From Gammaproteobacteria bacterium (GTDB lineage: Bacteria; Pseudomonadota; Gammaproteobacteria; Nitrosococcales; Methylophagaceae), in NCBI GenBank assembly GCA_028598975.1, contig JAQRMU010000065.1:1-47809 (forward strand): a stretch of 47,809 nucleotides of DNA, written 5' to 3'. The notes below the pieces were generated by a model that ran no database searches, was not told where the DNA came from, and saw only the letters and a program-made list of their open reading frames with translations. Shown here piece after piece: positions 26,191 to 36,778 of the stretch. The translations under genes and the position numbers were made by a program. How positions within the stretch are numbered: position 1 is the first letter of the stretch; each line of letters starts with the position of its first letter.

Positions 26191-27345
26191 ATGGATCCTG
26201 TAATTATTATTGGTACTGGCATGGCCGCGTATACGCTAGCGCGTGAATTTCGTAAGCGTGACTTGGAAACGCCAGTGCTATTAATCAGTGAAGATGATGG
26301 TCGTAGTTATCCAAAGCCAATGCTGTCCAATGCTCTAACAAAGGGGAAAACAGCAGAGCAAGTAGCCATGTTTGATGCCGCTACAATGGCAACAAAACTG
26401 AATGCAGACATCATGACTCATACTGTCGTGGAGACAATAGATCCTAATGCTAAAACGATTCGTCTTGGTAACGGAACGTCACTTGTATATGACAAATTAG
26501 TTTTAGCTGTTGGTGCAAATCCAATTCGAATTCCAATTGAAGGGAATGCATCTGCTGATATCTTGTCTGTGAACAACCTTGCTGATTACACGATCTTTCG
26601 TGACAAGCTTATTGATGCACAACGCGTTGCTATTATTGGCCCGGGATTGATCGGCTGTGAATTTGCTAATGATTTACTTAATGTTGGTACAGCGGTGTCT
26701 ATAATTGGCCCAAGTGCCTTGCCGATGGATGCATTATTACCTGAGCCTATTGCCGAAGAATTGAAATTAACACTTGCTAGTGATGGTGTTGATTGGCATT
26801 TAGAGACAACTACAGAAAGTATTAATTATGCTGATGATGGCTATGAACTGAGCTTAACAAATGGCGATATCGTTCATGCTGACATTGTTATTTCAGCCGT
26901 TGGTTTACGTGCCAATATCAAGCTTGCTGAAAGCGCGGGGTTGAACATCAATCGAGGTATCGTTACAGATCAATATTTGCAAACAAGTCAGTCAGATATT
27001 TATGCCTTGGGTGATTGTGCCGAAGTATCAGGTCACAACTTACTATTTATTGCCCCCATTATGGCGGCAGCAAAAGCGCTTGCAAGCACCCTTTCTGCTG
27101 AGCCAAAAGCAGTCAAATATCCAGCAATGCCCGTTGCGATTAAAACACCGAGCTATCCCCTTATTACTGCTCCACCTGCTCGCAACTCTAAAGGTGAGTG
27201 GCATTTCGAGAAAGCAGAATCAGGCTTTGGCATTAAGGGATTATTTGTTGGTGCTGATGATGCCCTTCTTGGCTTTGTTTTAAGTGGTGATACAGTGTCA
27301 GAGAAGTCAGTATTAAGTAAACAGCTCCCAGATTTACTTGGTTAA
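26191..27345 (+). CDS. NADH:rubredoxin reductase
   Basis: This 384-residue FAD/NAD(P)H oxidoreductase has the N-terminal FAD loop VIIIGTGMAAYTLAREFRKR, the NADH loop VAIIGPGLIGCEFANDL and the second FAD site DIYALGDCAEV. The closest family is the rubredoxin/flavorubredoxin reductases (AlkT, NorW). With rubredoxin and rubrerythrin it forms an NADH-driven peroxide-reduction chain. It lies 52 bases after rubredoxin, beyond the hairpin, so it is read partly by read-through or from its own promoter. Confidence 0.92.
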   Translation: MDPVIIIGTGMAAYTLAREFRKRDLETPVLLISEDDGRSYPKPMLSNALTKGKTAEQVAMFDAATMATKLNADIMTHTVVETIDPNAKTIRLGNGTSLVYDKLVLAVGANPIRIPIEGNASADILSVNNLADYTIFRDKLIDAQRVAIIGPGLIGCEFANDLLNVGTAVSIIGPSALPMDALLPEPIAEELKLTLASDGVDWHLETTTESINYADDGYELSLTNGDIVHADIVISAVGLRANIKLAESAGLNINRGIVTDQYLQTSQSDIYALGDCAEVSGHNLLFIAPIMAAAKALASTLSAEPKAVKYPAMPVAIKTPSYPLITAPPARNSKGEWHFEKAESGFGIKGLFVGADDALLGFVLSGDTVSEKSVLSKQLPDLLG

Positions 27346-27422
27346 TAATTAAGGTTTATAGCAGATAGATTTTCAAGTACAGTAAGTACTTTAATTCTGA
27401 AGTCTTACGAGATCATCTACTG

Positions 27423-28481
27423 GTGTTAAGCCAAATAAGCATTTCCAATTTACGAAATATCACGGAAATTTCACTCCAACCTGCGAGTGGCATTAACCTA
27501 ATATTAGGTGATAATGGCGCGGGGAAAACAAGCATACTTGAAGCCATTCACCTACTTGCTTTAGGGCGATCTTTTAAAGCTAGAACACTAAAAACAACAA
27601 TCAAATTTGGTCAAAAACAACTTCAAGTTATTGCAAGAATAGCGAATGATACACCTGTTGGTGTTCAGTTTAATGAGCAGTCAGGTCTAAAAATAAGGCT
27701 TAATAGTGCACCTTTAAAACGCTTGTCAGAGCTTGCTATGCAACTGCCTTTGCAATTCATTCCCGCAAACTGTCATCAGTTCTTCGAACAAGGTCCGCGT
27801 TACCGTCGTCAATTACTTGATTGGGGATTGTTTCACGTGGAACCAAGTTTTAATTTCCACTGGCAATCTTATAAAAAGATATTACAGCAACGCAATTCTG
27901 CTATCAGACAGCATAAAAAAATAGAAGAAATTCAGCTTTGGGATGAGCATTTAGCTGAGCATGGAGAGAAGATAACGGAGTTAAGACGGTTACAGTTGGA
28001 TGCGATATTGCAAGAGTTTGAAGCTATTTTTCAGCGGCTTTGCCCTGAATACCAAGGTGCAAATTTCGCTATTAAATATCGTACCGGTTGGAATAAAGAC
28101 AAGAAGCTTAAAACCTCACTACAAGATGCTATCGAAAGAGATCGGCAATTGGGTTATACCCGATCAGGAAGCCACGCTGCAGACTGGTCATTTACTATTA
28201 ATGATTTTAACCCTGCTGAGGTGTTTTCACGTGGGCAGCAGAAGCTGTTTTTCTTAGCACTTTGCATGGCTCAGGCAAAAATAACTGAGCATGTTCGACG
28301 CGAGAAAAGCATATTATTGCTCGATGATATTAGCTCAGAATTAGACTCGTCTCACCAGAAAAATGTTTTAGATGAGATGGCAACATTGCCGGTTCAAGCA
28401 TTTATTACGGCAACGGATCATTCCTTAGATTTACATGAAAAAGTGACAGTGTTCCACGTGAAACAGGGGGCAATCCTCTAA
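27423..28481 (+). CDS. recF: DNA replication and repair protein RecF
   Basis: This 352-residue ABC-type ATPase starts at a GTG with only a weak ribosome-binding site. Walker A is LILGDNGAGKTSILEAI. The signature motif is in NPAEVFSRGQQKLFFLAL. Walker B is ILLLDDISSELD. RecF helps load RecA at single-strand gaps. gyrB follows after 61 bases, as usual. Upstream, where dnaN is expected, there is the rubredoxin reductase, so the dnaA-dnaN part of the origin cluster has been separated. Two parS-like sites lie within the gene. Confidence 0.97.
   Translation: MLSQISISNLRNITEISLQPASGINLILGDNGAGKTSILEAIHLLALGRSFKARTLKTTIKFGQKQLQVIARIANDTPVGVQFNEQSGLKIRLNSAPLKRLSELAMQLPLQFIPANCHQFFEQGPRYRRQLLDWGLFHVEPSFNFHWQSYKKILQQRNSAIRQHKKIEEIQLWDEHLAEHGEKITELRRLQLDAILQEFEAIFQRLCPEYQGANFAIKYRTGWNKDKKLKTSLQDAIERDRQLGYTRSGSHAADWSFTINDFNPAEVFSRGQQKLFFLALCMAQAKITEHVRREKSILLLDDISSELDSSHQKNVLDEMATLPVQAFITATDHSLDLHEKVTVFHVKQGAIL
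27829..27844. promoter_or_regulatory. parS-like ParB binding site 1
   Basis: TGTTTCACGTGGAACC lies within recF. It matches the conserved 16-base parS palindrome (tGTTnCACGTGnAACa) at all but the final base. The core CACGTG and flanking GTTTC/GAAC arms are intact. Confidence 0.8.
28450..28465. promoter_or_regulatory. parS ParB binding site 2
   Basis: TGTTCCACGTGAAACA, at the end of recF, is a full match to the parS consensus. ParB bound here would nucleate the origin segregation complex. Together with site 1, 620 bases away, it suggests oriC is close. Confidence 0.88.
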
Positions 28482-28539
28482 GCCTCATGATGTGTTAAAA
28501 TAAGCCTTTAAGTTCAAATCCTAACCCTTCAATGGATAG

Positions 28540-30960
<2,421 letters not shown>

Positions 30961-30991
30961 CCATTCAGAATAGGAATTATTCCTAAAGATG

Positions 30992-31030
30992 AAGGTCATA
31001 ATAACCACTATTATGGCCTTTGTTTTTATT
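30992..31030 (+). terminator. Terminator after gyrB
   Basis: AAGGTCATAATA, an ACCAC loop and TATTATGGCCTT form a 12 bp stem with one G-T pair, followed by TGTTTTTATT. It lies 32 bases beyond the gyrB stop. Confidence 0.8.
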
Positions 31031-31055
31031 AGGCACCGAGAAAATGGAGAACAAG

Positions 31056-31610
31056 ATGGAAAACAATGTGACACGCTATAACCGTGTACAGATAATTTTA
31101 CATTGGTTAATAGCAGCAATCATATTTGGCATGATTGCATTAGGTTTGTTTATGGTTGAATTGCCAAAACAATCTGAATTACCACCAGGCGAAGAAAGTG
31201 TGCGAGCATTTTATTTCTTATTGCATAAATCAATGGGAATTACGGTTGCAATGCTGATTGTATTGCGCGTGCTATGGCGTTTAACGCATAAAGCACCTGC
31301 ACTGCCAGATACTATCTCAAAATGGCAACAGAAGGCTGCTGGGGCCGTTCATATCCTACTTTATGCAGTGATGGTTGCGATGCCTTTATCGGGATATGCT
31401 CAATCGATGTTTAGTAAGTACCATACTAAATTCTGGGGAATCGAGCTGCCTCGTTTGGCAGAGGCTGATTCTGCTATGCGGGAAACCTTTTCACAAGTGC
31501 ATGAATGTTTAGCATTTTTGCTGATTGGATTAATTGTGATTCATCTTGCTGCAGCAATTAAACATCGCCTTGCAGGAAGTGGTATTTCTGAGAGAATGTC
31601 ATTAAAGTAG
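31056..31610 (+). CDS. Cytochrome b561 family protein
   Basis: The start is at MENNVTRYNRVQ (184 residues), with GGAG 6 bases upstream; the track's start is a TTG inside the gyrB terminator. Four membrane helices hold two b-haems. Ligand His candidates are in IILHWLIAAIIFG, FLLHKSMGITVAML, GAVHILLYAVMV and VIHLAAAIKHRL. The family passes electrons from quinol to periplasmic acceptors, or disposes of superoxide (CybB-type). It is a single gene between two terminators. Confidence 0.9.
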   Translation: MENNVTRYNRVQIILHWLIAAIIFGMIALGLFMVELPKQSELPPGEESVRAFYFLLHKSMGITVAMLIVLRVLWRLTHKAPALPDTISKWQQKAAGAVHILLYAVMVAMPLSGYAQSMFSKYHTKFWGIELPRLAEADSAMRETFSQVHECLAFLLIGLIVIHLAAAIKHRLAGSGISERMSLK

Positions 31611-31628
31611 TTGTTTGATTTAAAACAC

Positions 31629-31667
31629 AAAAAAGGCCTGAAAGAGAATATCTTTCGGGCCTTTTTT
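31629..31667. terminator. Bidirectional terminator after cytochrome b561
   Basis: AAAAAAAGGCCTGAAAG, a short AGAATAT loop and CTTTCGGGCCTTTTTT form a long stem with A and T runs on the two sides, 18 bases after the b561 stop. Confidence 0.92.
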
Positions 31668-31688
31668 ATGCGCTTAATCCGTGGTTTG

Positions 31689-31813
31689 TTACCCATAGAA
31701 AATGAAGATGCAGACGTTTACACTCCTCGTCACTCCTGCATTTTTTCAGCGGGAGTCTACTGTTTTAAACAAGATCCCAGCTAAAAGCATGCTGGGATGA
31801 CAAGGTAGTTCAG
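31689..31813. repeat. MITE-like palindromic repeat, copy 2 (inverted)
   Basis: This is the reverse-orientation relative of 1882-2028. Shared blocks are ACCCAT, AATGAAGATGCAG, GATCCCAGCTAAAA and GCATGCTGGGATGAC. The inner hairpin GTCACTCCTGC...GCGGGAGTCTA replaces the first-copy hairpin sequence but keeps the fold. About 19 bases near the ndh-side end have been lost relative to copy 1. It lies downstream of both cytochrome b561 and ndh. Confidence 0.75.
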
Positions 31814-31840
31814 AGTCTTGGAATGAGTAGTGTATAGAAA

Positions 31841-33163
31841 TTAGTGTAGCTTGATTTTTGGATGTACACTGCGGCGGAATAAGTGAGACAGCGATAACAT
31901 GCCAACACGAAATAAGCCGAACAAGGCAACTTGATGCATTTTGTATAAGGATAAATACATCATGCGAGCCATAAAGCCTTCGATCATTAAGCTACCTTTG
32001 CTTAAGTTCCCCATCATATTACCCACCGTACTGTATTTTCCGAGTGATACTAATGAACCATAATCGTGGTAATGGTATTCAGGAATAGACTTGTTAGCCA
32101 TGCGGCGTGCAATTGATGTATACGTTAAAGAAGCCATTTGGTGCGCTGCTTGTGCACGAGGTGGCACATTTTGGTCTTCTCCAATCCACTTACAGGCACA
32201 ACAGTCACCAATAGCGTAAATATCATCATCAAGCGTTGTTTGTAGTGTTTGCTTAACAACGAGTTGGTTCATCCAGTTTGTTTCCAAACCTGCAATGTCT
32301 TTTAAAAAGTCTGGTGCTTTAATACCAGCAGCCCATACTTTGATGGCTGCAGAAATAGATTTACCACTTTCTGTTTTAATGGCATCTTCAGTTATTTCAA
32401 CAACACGTTCATTAGTAAACAAACTCACACCAAGCTTTCCCAGTTCTTTTTCTGTCGCTGTTGATAGGTTTTCAGGCAACCCAGGTAATACACGAGGCGC
32501 AGCTTCAATAATGCTGATTTTTACGTCCGCAGGTTGCACTTCATCAAGTCCATAAGCGGTAAGAAGATGTGATACTTCATGCAATTGGGCACTTAACTCA
32601 ACCCCTGTCGCACCTGCGCCAACAATAGCAATATCAAGCTGGCCTTCATCAAGAGGTTTACCTTGTGCATGAGCACGTAAATAGGCCTCTAGAAGTTGTG
32701 ATTGGAATGTTTCAGCTTGTGTGGTGGTATCTAAGAACAGACAGTTTTGTTCAACACCCTTGATGCCAAAGTCATGGCTGACACTACCCACTGAAATAAC
32801 TAAGTAATCATAGTCAAACTCACGGCGAGGAATAATTTCTTCGCCCTTATCATTGAAGGTTGGTGCAACACTGATTTTTTTATTTGCGCGATCTAAATCA
32901 TCCATACGACCTAAGCGGAAGCGAAATCCACTACACATTGCTTGACCAAGATATTCAATTTCATCTTCGTGAGAATCAAGTGTACCGGCGGCAACTTCAT
33001 GTAATAAAGGTTTCCAGATATGGGTATGAGTACTATCAACAAGGGTGACTTCAGCTTTACCTTTTTTACCGAGTTTACGACCTAATTTTGTGACGAGCTC
33101 TAAGCCTCCTGCCCCGCCTCCGACAACAACGATTTTAGGAATTGTATTTGCTGAATCAGCCAT
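31841..33163 (-). CDS. ndh: Type II NADH dehydrogenase
   Basis: The start is at MADSANTIPKIVVVGGGAGG (440 residues); the track adds 37 residues of untranslated leader. The FAD loop is VVVGGGAGGLELVTKLG, the NADH loop is DIAIVGAGATGVELSAQL, and the second FAD motif is DIYAIGDCCACKW. A C-terminal amphipathic/hydrophobic stretch (MMYLSLYKMHQVALFGLFRVGML) should hold it on the inner membrane. It passes electrons from NADH to quinone without proton pumping. It is divergent from the C1-cofactor operon (138 bases between). Confidence 0.94.
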   Translation of the reverse strand: MADSANTIPKIVVVGGGAGGLELVTKLGRKLGKKGKAEVTLVDSTHTHIWKPLLHEVAAGTLDSHEDEIEYLGQAMCSGFRFRLGRMDDLDRANKKISVAPTFNDKGEEIIPRREFDYDYLVISVGSVSHDFGIKGVEQNCLFLDTTTQAETFQSQLLEAYLRAHAQGKPLDEGQLDIAIVGAGATGVELSAQLHEVSHLLTAYGLDEVQPADVKISIIEAAPRVLPGLPENLSTATEKELGKLGVSLFTNERVVEITEDAIKTESGKSISAAIKVWAAGIKAPDFLKDIAGLETNWMNQLVVKQTLQTTLDDDIYAIGDCCACKWIGEDQNVPPRAQAAHQMASLTYTSIARRMANKSIPEYHYHDYGSLVSLGKYSTVGNMMGNLSKGSLMIEGFMARMMYLSLYKMHQVALFGLFRVGMLSLSHLFRRSVHPKIKLH

Positions 33164-33301
33164 TGTTTTTTGACCCCAAATGTCTTGAAATTTATACGAT
33201 GATTTTAACGTATAAATCGTAATGATAACTATCTTATTTTTACTATCTGGCTCGACTCTGGCAAAATTTATCAAATAAGCTGTTTAATAAAGGTTGATAT
33301 C

Positions 33302-33859
33302 ATGCAAGCAAGCCCCGAAAAACCGCGTTTAGCATGGGCTGTAACAGGCTCAGGACATTATCTTGAAGAATGTTTAGAGATTATCCGTGATTTGGATGAT
33401 GTTGATTTGTTTTATAGTCGCGCAGGTGAAGAAGTTATTCGCATGTATGGCCATGATCCAAAATCAGTCAATGGTGATGGACGAACCTATCATGATCGTG
33501 CTGCAAGCTCACCGCCTGTTGGCTTATTTTATCGCGGTGATTACCATACATTAGTGGTCGCACCTGCAACATCAAACACTGTGGCAAAAATGGTTTTAGG
33601 TTTGTCAGATACCTTGGTGACAAATGTCTATGCACAAGCAGGAAAATGCCGAATTCCGAGTATTATTCTAGCGTGTGATACCGAGCCAGAGATGGAAACC
33701 CCTGCACCAGATCGAATTGTAAAAGTATGGCCTCGCGAAGTTGATTTAGCACATACCCATAAATTACGCTCATTTGAAGCAACCACTGTTGTTGAAAATC
33801 CAGAAACGTTATTGGCTGCTATTAAGATACGTTTGGCTGAACTTGAGTCTAATGGCTGA
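33302..33859 (+). CDS. AfpA-like flavoprotein of the H4MPT gene group
   Basis: This 185-residue flavodoxin-like protein of the HFCD/Ppc-decarboxylase fold starts AWAVTGSGHYLEECLEI. The FMN-binding APATSNTVAKMVLGLSDTL is the family hallmark. Relatives (AfpA, archaeal-type flavoprotein) occur in methylotroph gene islands for tetrahydromethanopterin-linked C1 transfer and may act in dihydromethanopterin reduction; the exact role is inferred. It overlaps the next gene by 8 bases and leads a four-gene operon. Confidence 0.85.
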   Translation: MQASPEKPRLAWAVTGSGHYLEECLEIIRDLDDVDLFYSRAGEEVIRMYGHDPKSVNGDGRTYHDRAASSPPVGLFYRGDYHTLVVAPATSNTVAKMVLGLSDTLVTNVYAQAGKCRIPSIILACDTEPEMETPAPDRIVKVWPREVDLAHTHKLRSFEATTVVENPETLLAAIKIRLAELESNG

Positions 33860-35261
33860 AAAAATACTCTTTTTAACAGGTAAGCTTGCAAAGACTAGCT
33901 TACATAAAGTGCTTAACAGCATGACTGATCTGCCCTTTGAATATAGTGTGCATCAACTAGGGCTGACTGTTGCTGCGCTGATGACGGATAAGATGATAGC
34001 CCGTCGTATGAAGCCAGAAGATGTAACAGCTTACGATCAGATCATTGTTCCTGGACGTTGTCGTGGTGATTTAGAGTCATTAAGTCAGCAGTTAGGTGTG
34101 CCAGTTATTCGCGGGCCAGAAGAGGTGAAAGATTTGCCATTATTCTTTGGTCGAGAACGAAAACAGCCTGATTTAAGTCGTTATGATGTCAATATCTTCG
34201 CTGAAATAGTCGATGCACCTGAACGTGATGTTGAAAGTATCATTGAACGTGCACGTTATTATCGTGATTGTGGTGCGAACGTCATTGATATTGGTTGTTT
34301 ACCGGAAGAAAAGTTTCCTCATCTGGAAGATGCAATTGTTGCCCTGCATGAGGAAGGCTTTAAAGTCAGTGTCGATTCTTTATATGTTGACGATCTACGT
34401 CGAGCCGGCAAGGCAGGTGCTGATTACTTACTGAGCTTGACTGAAAAAACATATCATTTGGCTGAAGAAGTAGACTCAGTTCCTATCTTGGTGCCAGCAG
34501 AAATGGGATCTTTGGCATCACTAGAGCGTGCCATGGAGTTGATGGATAAAATCAATCGACCTTGGATTGCTGATCCGATCTTAGATCCGATTCATTTTGG
34601 GCTGACAGATTCGATTGTTCGTTATCATGAATTACGTCGAAAATACCCTGATGCACCAATGATGATGGGGGTGGGAAATTTAACTGAATTAACAGATGCG
34701 GATACCAGCGGTGTTAATGCACTTTTATTCGGAATTATTTCTGAACTTAATATACACAACGTGCTTGCAACAGAAGTAAGTCCTCACGCTCGAAATGCTA
34801 TTGAAGAAGCAAATGTCGCGAGAAGAATGATGTTTTCTGCACGTGAAGACAGTAGTTTGCCGCGTGATATTACCAGTGACTTATTGATAACACATGATCG
34901 TCGTCCCTTCCCTGATGATGCCGAAGATATTGCAGAGCTTGCCAGTAATATAAAAGATCCAAACTATCGGATTAAAGTCGCCGAGCAAGGGATTTATATG
35001 TTTAACCGTGATGGTTTAATGCAGGATGTTGACCCTTTTGCATTTTATCCACAATTGGATTTAAAAGACGATACTGGTCACGCGTTCTATCTTGGTGCTG
35101 AGTTAGCTCGGGCACAAATTGCATGGCAATTAGGTAAGCGCTATACCCAAGATGAAGAACTTGAATGGGGTTGTGCACTGAGTAAAGAAGAGACCGATTT
35201 GAACGAACAAAAAGAAGAAGGTACAACAATGACAACAGGAAAGAAATGTGGCACAGCTTGA
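33852..35261 (+). CDS. DUF6513 / dihydropteroate synthase-like protein
   Basis: The start is MAEKILFLTGKLA (469 residues), 8 bases inside the end of the flavoprotein gene; the track's TTG start lies deep in that gene. Residues ~1-110 form the DUF6513-type N-terminal domain. Then comes a TIM-barrel related to dihydropteroate synthase (YYRDCGANVIDIGCLPEEKF, KVSVDSLYVDDL, MMMGVGNLTELTDADTSG). It is one of the conserved proteins found with H4MPT biosynthesis in methanogens and methylotrophs, where it may join pterin and aminobenzoate-derived parts; this is inference. The Lys/Thr-rich tail (TTMTTGKKCGTA) is likely flexible. Confidence 0.88.
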   Translation: MAEKILFLTGKLAKTSLHKVLNSMTDLPFEYSVHQLGLTVAALMTDKMIARRMKPEDVTAYDQIIVPGRCRGDLESLSQQLGVPVIRGPEEVKDLPLFFGRERKQPDLSRYDVNIFAEIVDAPERDVESIIERARYYRDCGANVIDIGCLPEEKFPHLEDAIVALHEEGFKVSVDSLYVDDLRRAGKAGADYLLSLTEKTYHLAEEVDSVPILVPAEMGSLASLERAMELMDKINRPWIADPILDPIHFGLTDSIVRYHELRRKYPDAPMMMGVGNLTELTDADTSGVNALLFGIISELNIHNVLATEVSPHARNAIEEANVARRMMFSAREDSSLPRDITSDLLITHDRRPFPDDAEDIAELASNIKDPNYRIKVAEQGIYMFNRDGLMQDVDPFAFYPQLDLKDDTGHAFYLGAELARAQIAWQLGKRYTQDEELEWGCALSKEETDLNEQKEEGTTMTTGKKCGTA

Positions 35262-35832
35262 AAGTAAAATCCATGAAGTCATTGTGACAACCTTGTCAGA
35301 AAGTGGTCAGGCTCATTCTGCACCAATGGGAATATCAGAAGTGAATGGTTACTTCATTATCCAGCCTTTTAAACCCTCAGCAACCTATGAGAACCTAAAA
35401 CGTCACCGCCAATGCACCATTAACTATACCGATGATGTCCGTGTTTTTGCTGGTTCATTAACGGGGCGACGAGAATGGAAAACCATTCCTTGCCAAAAAA
35501 TTGAAGGGCAATACTTAGCACAAGCATTAGCCCATACAGAGCTAGACATTGTGTCTTTTGATGATGGTGACCCTCGTGCTTGTTTTAAGGCCAAGATTGT
35601 TGGTGACTATACGCATGCGCCCTTTCGTGGTTTTAACCGTGCTCAAAGTGCCGTTATTGATGCGGCCATCCTCGTCAGCCGTTTAACGATGTTACCAGTG
35701 AAAAAGGTTCAACAAGAAATTAACTACCTAACCATCGCGATTGAAAAAACTGCAGGGCCAAGAGAGTTAGAGGCATGGGGTTGGTTAATGGCTAAAATTA
35801 AAGATGCTGGGATCGAGCTAGATAATGACTAA
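35248..35832 (+). CDS. DUF447 family protein, H4MPT-linked
   Basis: This 194-residue protein starts at a GTG preceded by AGGAAAG, 14 bases before the end of the DUF6513 gene. The N-terminal half is a split-barrel flavin-binding-like domain (EVIVTTLSESGQAHSAPMGI, FKPSATYENLKRHRQCTINYTDD). The C-terminal half is helical (GFNRAQSAVIDAAILVSRL). I recognise the DUF447 pattern, shared by methanogens and H4MPT-dependent methylotrophs. The function is unknown. It overlaps mfnB by 8 bases. Confidence 0.88.
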   Translation: MAQLESKIHEVIVTTLSESGQAHSAPMGISEVNGYFIIQPFKPSATYENLKRHRQCTINYTDDVRVFAGSLTGRREWKTIPCQKIEGQYLAQALAHTELDIVSFDDGDPRACFKAKIVGDYTHAPFRGFNRAQSAVIDAAILVSRLTMLPVKKVQQEINYLTIAIEKTAGPRELEAWGWLMAKIKDAGIELDND

Positions 35833-36505
35833 ATGGTTAGCAAGCGTCAAATCGCTGGAAGAGTCTCAGATTTTATTGCCTACCCTACCAGACATCTTAG
35901 ATATGAAAGACCCATCTAAAGGTGCGCTAGGTGCCTTGAGTGTCGATATTGTGGCAGAGATCGTTGAGATGATAGATGGTCGATGCCAAACAAGTGCAAC
36001 GATTGGTGATTTACCGATGCAAGCAGACATAATCAGTGATGGCATGATTGCTATGGCTGATAGTGGTGTTGATTATGTCAAGATAGGTATATTTCCAGAT
36101 GTGAATTTAATACGCTGTATTCAAGCACTAAGAAAGACGGTTGAAGGACTTAAAAAGCCGGTCATTGCTGTGCTGTTTGCTGACAAAGAGCCTGCCCTTG
36201 AGATTATTCCACACTTGAAGACGAGTGGCTTTAAGGGGGTGATGATTGATACCGCGGCTAAAAATGGACAAGATTTACTTGATCACTGGGATAGGCCTCG
36301 ACTCTCATCATTTGTTGAGATGGCACGAGAATATGACATGCTCTGTGGTTTAGCGGGTGCATTGAAAATGGAAAACATTGTTGAATTAAAACCACTTAAT
36401 GCGGATTACTTAGGTTTTCGTAGCGCACTGTGTGAGCAACAGCAACGTACATCGCAGTTACAACTAAGCTTGGCAAAGCGGCTTCAAGCTAAGATTAAAC
36501 AATAA
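35825..36505 (+). CDS. mfnB: (5-formylfuran-3-yl)methyl phosphate synthase
   Basis: This 226-residue TIM-barrel enzyme makes the furan ring of methanofuran from two glyceraldehyde-3-phosphates. The Schiff-base lysine is probably K28 in LDMKDPSKGALGAL; YVKIGIFPD, VIAVLFAD and GVMIDTAAKNGQDLLD are also family segments. In bacteria it implies a methanofuran-like cofactor (methylofuran) for the formyltransferase/hydrolase complex that oxidises C1 units. It ends the four-gene operon; no terminator with a T tract is visible. A CTCCTG-AAAA-CAGGAG stem near 36560-36575 is weak. Confidence 0.93.
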   Translation: MTKWLASVKSLEESQILLPTLPDILDMKDPSKGALGALSVDIVAEIVEMIDGRCQTSATIGDLPMQADIISDGMIAMADSGVDYVKIGIFPDVNLIRCIQALRKTVEGLKKPVIAVLFADKEPALEIIPHLKTSGFKGVMIDTAAKNGQDLLDHWDRPRLSSFVEMAREYDMLCGLAGALKMENIVELKPLNADYLGFRSALCEQQQRTSQLQLSLAKRLQAKIKQ

Positions 36506-36655
36506 CACGCTGTTTTATACTGAGAATCACTTAAACTGTAGGTTTCAAGCCTAGTCATCTCCTGAAAACAGGAGGTCAGAGCAAAGCATAATATGCGATT
36601 AATGGTTAGCGCTCTTGTGCTGATACGTTCTGATTTTAGCATTATTAGGACTATC

Positions 36656-36760
36656 ACCCTCATCCCAACCTTCTCCCTCAAGGGAGAAGGAGCTATAACT
36701 CTCTTAAGAAAAAGGTTTAGCTCTTAGCTCCCTCTCCTGCTGGAGAGGGCTGGGGTGAGG
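36656..36760. repeat. BIME-like pair of palindromic repeats
   Basis: CACCCTCATCCCAACC with the hairpin TTCTCCC-TCAA-GGGAGAA is followed 30 bases on by an inverted relative ending CTCTCCTGCTGGAGAG and GGCTGGGGTGAGG. This is the common extragenic CCCTCAYCCCARCC palindrome class, here as an inverted pair. The rest of 36506-36778 shows no gene. Confidence 0.8.
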
Positions 36761-36778
36761 AGATAAAACTAAGGGTAG

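Noticed and set aside
28214-28240. Third parS site in recF at TTTTCACGTGGGCA
   Set aside because: Only the CACGTG core and one arm match; the other arm is wrong.
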